64,000 nt of DNA, from positions 108,119 through 172,118 of the forward strand of contig JBDHWQ010000006.1 of NCBI GenBank assembly GCA_039810245.1, in the 5' to 3' direction. The position numbers were made by a program, and so were the translations under genes. The stretch is from CALDSL01 sp039810245. GTDB lineage: Bacteria > Chloroflexota > Anaerolineae > Anaerolineales > Anaerolineaceae. The notes below the pieces were generated by a model. It ran no database searches. It saw only the letters and a list, made by a program, of their open reading frames with translations, and was not told the DNA's origin. Below, in pieces: positions 62,811 to 64,000 of the stretch. Each line of letters starts with the position of its first letter. Positions within the stretch are counted from its first letter, which is position 1.

Positions 62811-63076
62811 CCTTTTTATTTAACCCATCAAGACCGTTACCTATCGGCCGTCAGGTTCGGCCCCCACCCTCTCCGCCTTTTTATTTAACCCATCAAGACC
62901 GTTACCTATCGGCCGTCAGGTTCGGCCCCCACCCTCTCCGCCTTTTTATTTAACCCATCAAGACCGTTACCTATCGGCCGTCAGGTTCGGCCGCAGGCAC
63001 ACTCTCCGCATTTTTCTTTGCTCCATCAAAATTATTGCCTACCGGCCGTTAGGTTCGGCCGCAGGCAGCCTCTCCC
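62801..63076 (+). repeat. Tandem 65-68 bp repeats containing the tRNA-Ser 3' end
   Basis: Units start at 62801, 62866, 62931, 62999 and (partial) 63067. Each carries the last ~10-13 bases of the tRNA (CCACCCTCTCCG), then CCTTTTTATTTAACCCATCA..., and a hairpin GGCCG-N7-CGGCC. The first two are identical; the third diverges only in its last ~12 bases, where it is 3 bases longer; the later ones have several changes. The first 10 bases overlap the tRNA gene. The array is not a CRISPR. It could arise from replication slippage or recombination at an attachment site. Confidence 0.8.
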
Positions 63077-63109
63077 GGCTGTCTATCAAGCGATGGACAG
63101 CCTTTTTTC
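63077..63109 (+). terminator. Rho-independent terminator at the end of the tRNA-Ser repeat array
   Basis: GGCTGTCTATC pairs with GATGGACAGCC (loop AAGC, one wobble), followed by six T residues. The next ~250 bases to 63360 hold only a short inverted repeat (TGGGTCA / TGACCCA around 63137-63160) and no gene I can see. Confidence 0.8.
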
Positions 63110-63360
63110 ATCATCTGAAAAGCAGGTCGCACGATGTGGGTCAGGTACGTTCTGACCCAGGGAAGTTAGCGCCAATTCGCCAGAGTTACTGGCAATCATG
63201 GACATCATGCGCAAGATATTTGTTATATACTTACATATCCGTACCTGATCATTCCAGATTGCAAATGTACTTGCCTGTTATTCGCGCACGGCAGATATCT
63301 TCTGCCGTTGGTGGCGCGTTTCCAGTTGCGTTCAGGAACCATCATACAGCCTGAGGTCAC

Positions 63361-63987
63361 ATGAAAAAACTGTTCAAAATCATTGGAGTCTTCTTCGGGC
63401 TTCTTGCCCTGTTCGTCGTCGCAATCATCCTTGTGACGCCCTGGATGGATCGTAAGGGCGCTACCGCGCAAGAGCAGTCAGCTTCCCTGCCCGGCGATGA
63501 GCTGATTGCCAATCCGGTTCGAACAGCAAACCGCGCCATCACCGTGCTCGCGGCCCCACAGCAAATCTATCCCTGGATACTTCAAACCGGGGCCGATAAA
63601 GCCGGCTTTTACTCGTATACGTGGCTGGAGAACCTGGTTGGCTGCAAGATGGCGAAGGATGAAAAAATTCGCGCGGAATGGCAGAATCTTCAGGTGGGCG
63701 ATCAGATGAAGATGTGCGCCGGCGAATTTGGCCCACCGCCTTACGAGGTTGCCCTGTTGGTTCCCGATACCGCCGTCGTTTTTGGGCACCAGGACCAGGG
63801 TGAATGGGTGGATTTGTGGTCTTTTGTGCTCATCCCACAACCTGACGGCTCTACGCGTTTGATCGCGCGCACGCAAACCAACATGACCGGCGGCTTCTGG
63901 GAAGTTATCCGCCCAATCTCGTTTATGATGGAACAGAAAATGCTGGCTACACTGAAACAGCTTGCGGAAAGAAACGCGGATGGATGA
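63361..63987 (+). CDS. SRPBCC-like protein with N-terminal membrane anchor
   Basis: The 208-residue protein starts at ATG 63361 with GAGG upstream. A membrane segment (LFKIIGVFFGLLALFVVAIILV) anchors it. The rest looks like a START/SRPBCC fold: an initial ITVLAAPQQIYPWILQTGADK strand, an acid/basic mid region, and a C-terminal helix SFMMEQKMLATLKQLAERN. These bind hydrophobic ligands. Its codon use appears more AT-rich than its neighbours, and it follows the tRNA-Ser repeat array. Confidence 0.78.
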   Translation: MKKLFKIIGVFFGLLALFVVAIILVTPWMDRKGATAQEQSASLPGDELIANPVRTANRAITVLAAPQQIYPWILQTGADKAGFYSYTWLENLVGCKMAKDEKIRAEWQNLQVGDQMKMCAGEFGPPPYEVALLVPDTAVVFGHQDQGEWVDLWSFVLIPQPDGSTRLIARTQTNMTGGFWEVIRPISFMMEQKMLATLKQLAERNADG

Positions 63988-64000
63988 TTTTAGAGTTTGA

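Noticed and set aside
62801..63076. CRISPR array
   Set aside because: Units of 65-68 bp are contiguous without unique spacers and start with a tRNA 3' end; no cas genes are present.

Overview
The window looks like GC-rich chromosomal DNA from an uncultured or lightly characterised Chloroflexota bacterium, probably Anaerolineae-like. This placement is an inference from gene content and protein style (Ala/Pro-rich lipoproteins, Kelch and ROK regulators, a sugar-phosphate type microcompartment cluster, TTG/GTG starts, -10 boxes close to starts). No rRNA or other marker in the window proves it. Most of the window is densely packed ordinary genes, with convergent gene pairs usually separated by strong hairpins.

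Layout. 1-6.5 kb: a left-truncated cyclic beta-1,2-glucan synthase-like giant, translationally coupled behind a tandem UspA protein, then the GTPase/ATPase YchF. 6.5-8 kb: tRNA-Leu(CAA), a small conserved-looking protein and a membrane-anchored cyclophilin. 8-11 kb: a bacterial microcompartment (BMC) operon read leftward as rpiB - deoC - pentamer - adaptor-like protein - pentamer - pentamer. It fits the sugar-phosphate-utilising (SPU) class but has no hexameric shell gene here. 11-24 kb: a membrane protein, a glyoxylate-reductase-like dehydrogenase, a thioredoxin-CcdA fusion, an M20 peptidase behind a frameshifted amidase, a membrane/EEP phosphohydrolase fusion, a DHA2 MFS pump, a lone molybdopterin hydroxylase large subunit and a lipoprotein alpha/beta hydrolase.

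24-28 kb holds a tightly coupled pair of superfamily-1 helicases (Dna2/UPF1-like, then UvrD-like with a degenerate NERD-like N-terminus). This is the best candidate for an uncharacterised nucleic-acid-processing or defence module. 28-34.6 kb: inositol-phosphatase and lipoprotein genes, an exported repeat protein, a LuxR-helix-turn-helix/Kelch membrane regulator with a near-leaderless start, an NfeD-Band 7 pair and a GNAT. 34.6-41 kb: a strong promoter and terminator enclosing a ~90-nt RNA with a 13-codon mini-ORF ahead of a SWIM protein, then transglutaminase-like, sortase-like, 5'-nucleotidase and ROK genes. 41-47.5 kb: RdgB, a YceD/DUF177 protein, the primary sigma factor, a hydrolase, and a three-gene YbjN / nitroreductase / histidine-kinase operon. 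47.8-55 kb: an esterase, an MFS exporter with a palindromic operator-like site, an unlisted 33-residue membrane protein with its own strong promoter, a YbaK-type deacylase, an mtnA-aldo/keto reductase operon, a LiaF-like protein and a YceI lipoprotein.

55-64 kb: a large MASE1-GAF-PAS-GGDEF diguanylate cyclase, RNase D with an apparently leaderless start, a beta-CASP ribonuclease-like protein, a CPBP protease, and tRNA-Ser(CGA) whose 3' end is repeated in a 65-68 bp tandem array. The array is followed by an SRPBCC protein; it may mark slippage or an old integration boundary.

The most notable items are the hexamer-less SPU microcompartment operon with a shared encapsulation-like helix in three proteins, the two-helicase module, the tRNA-Ser-derived tandem repeat, and the short leader RNA at 34.7 kb.
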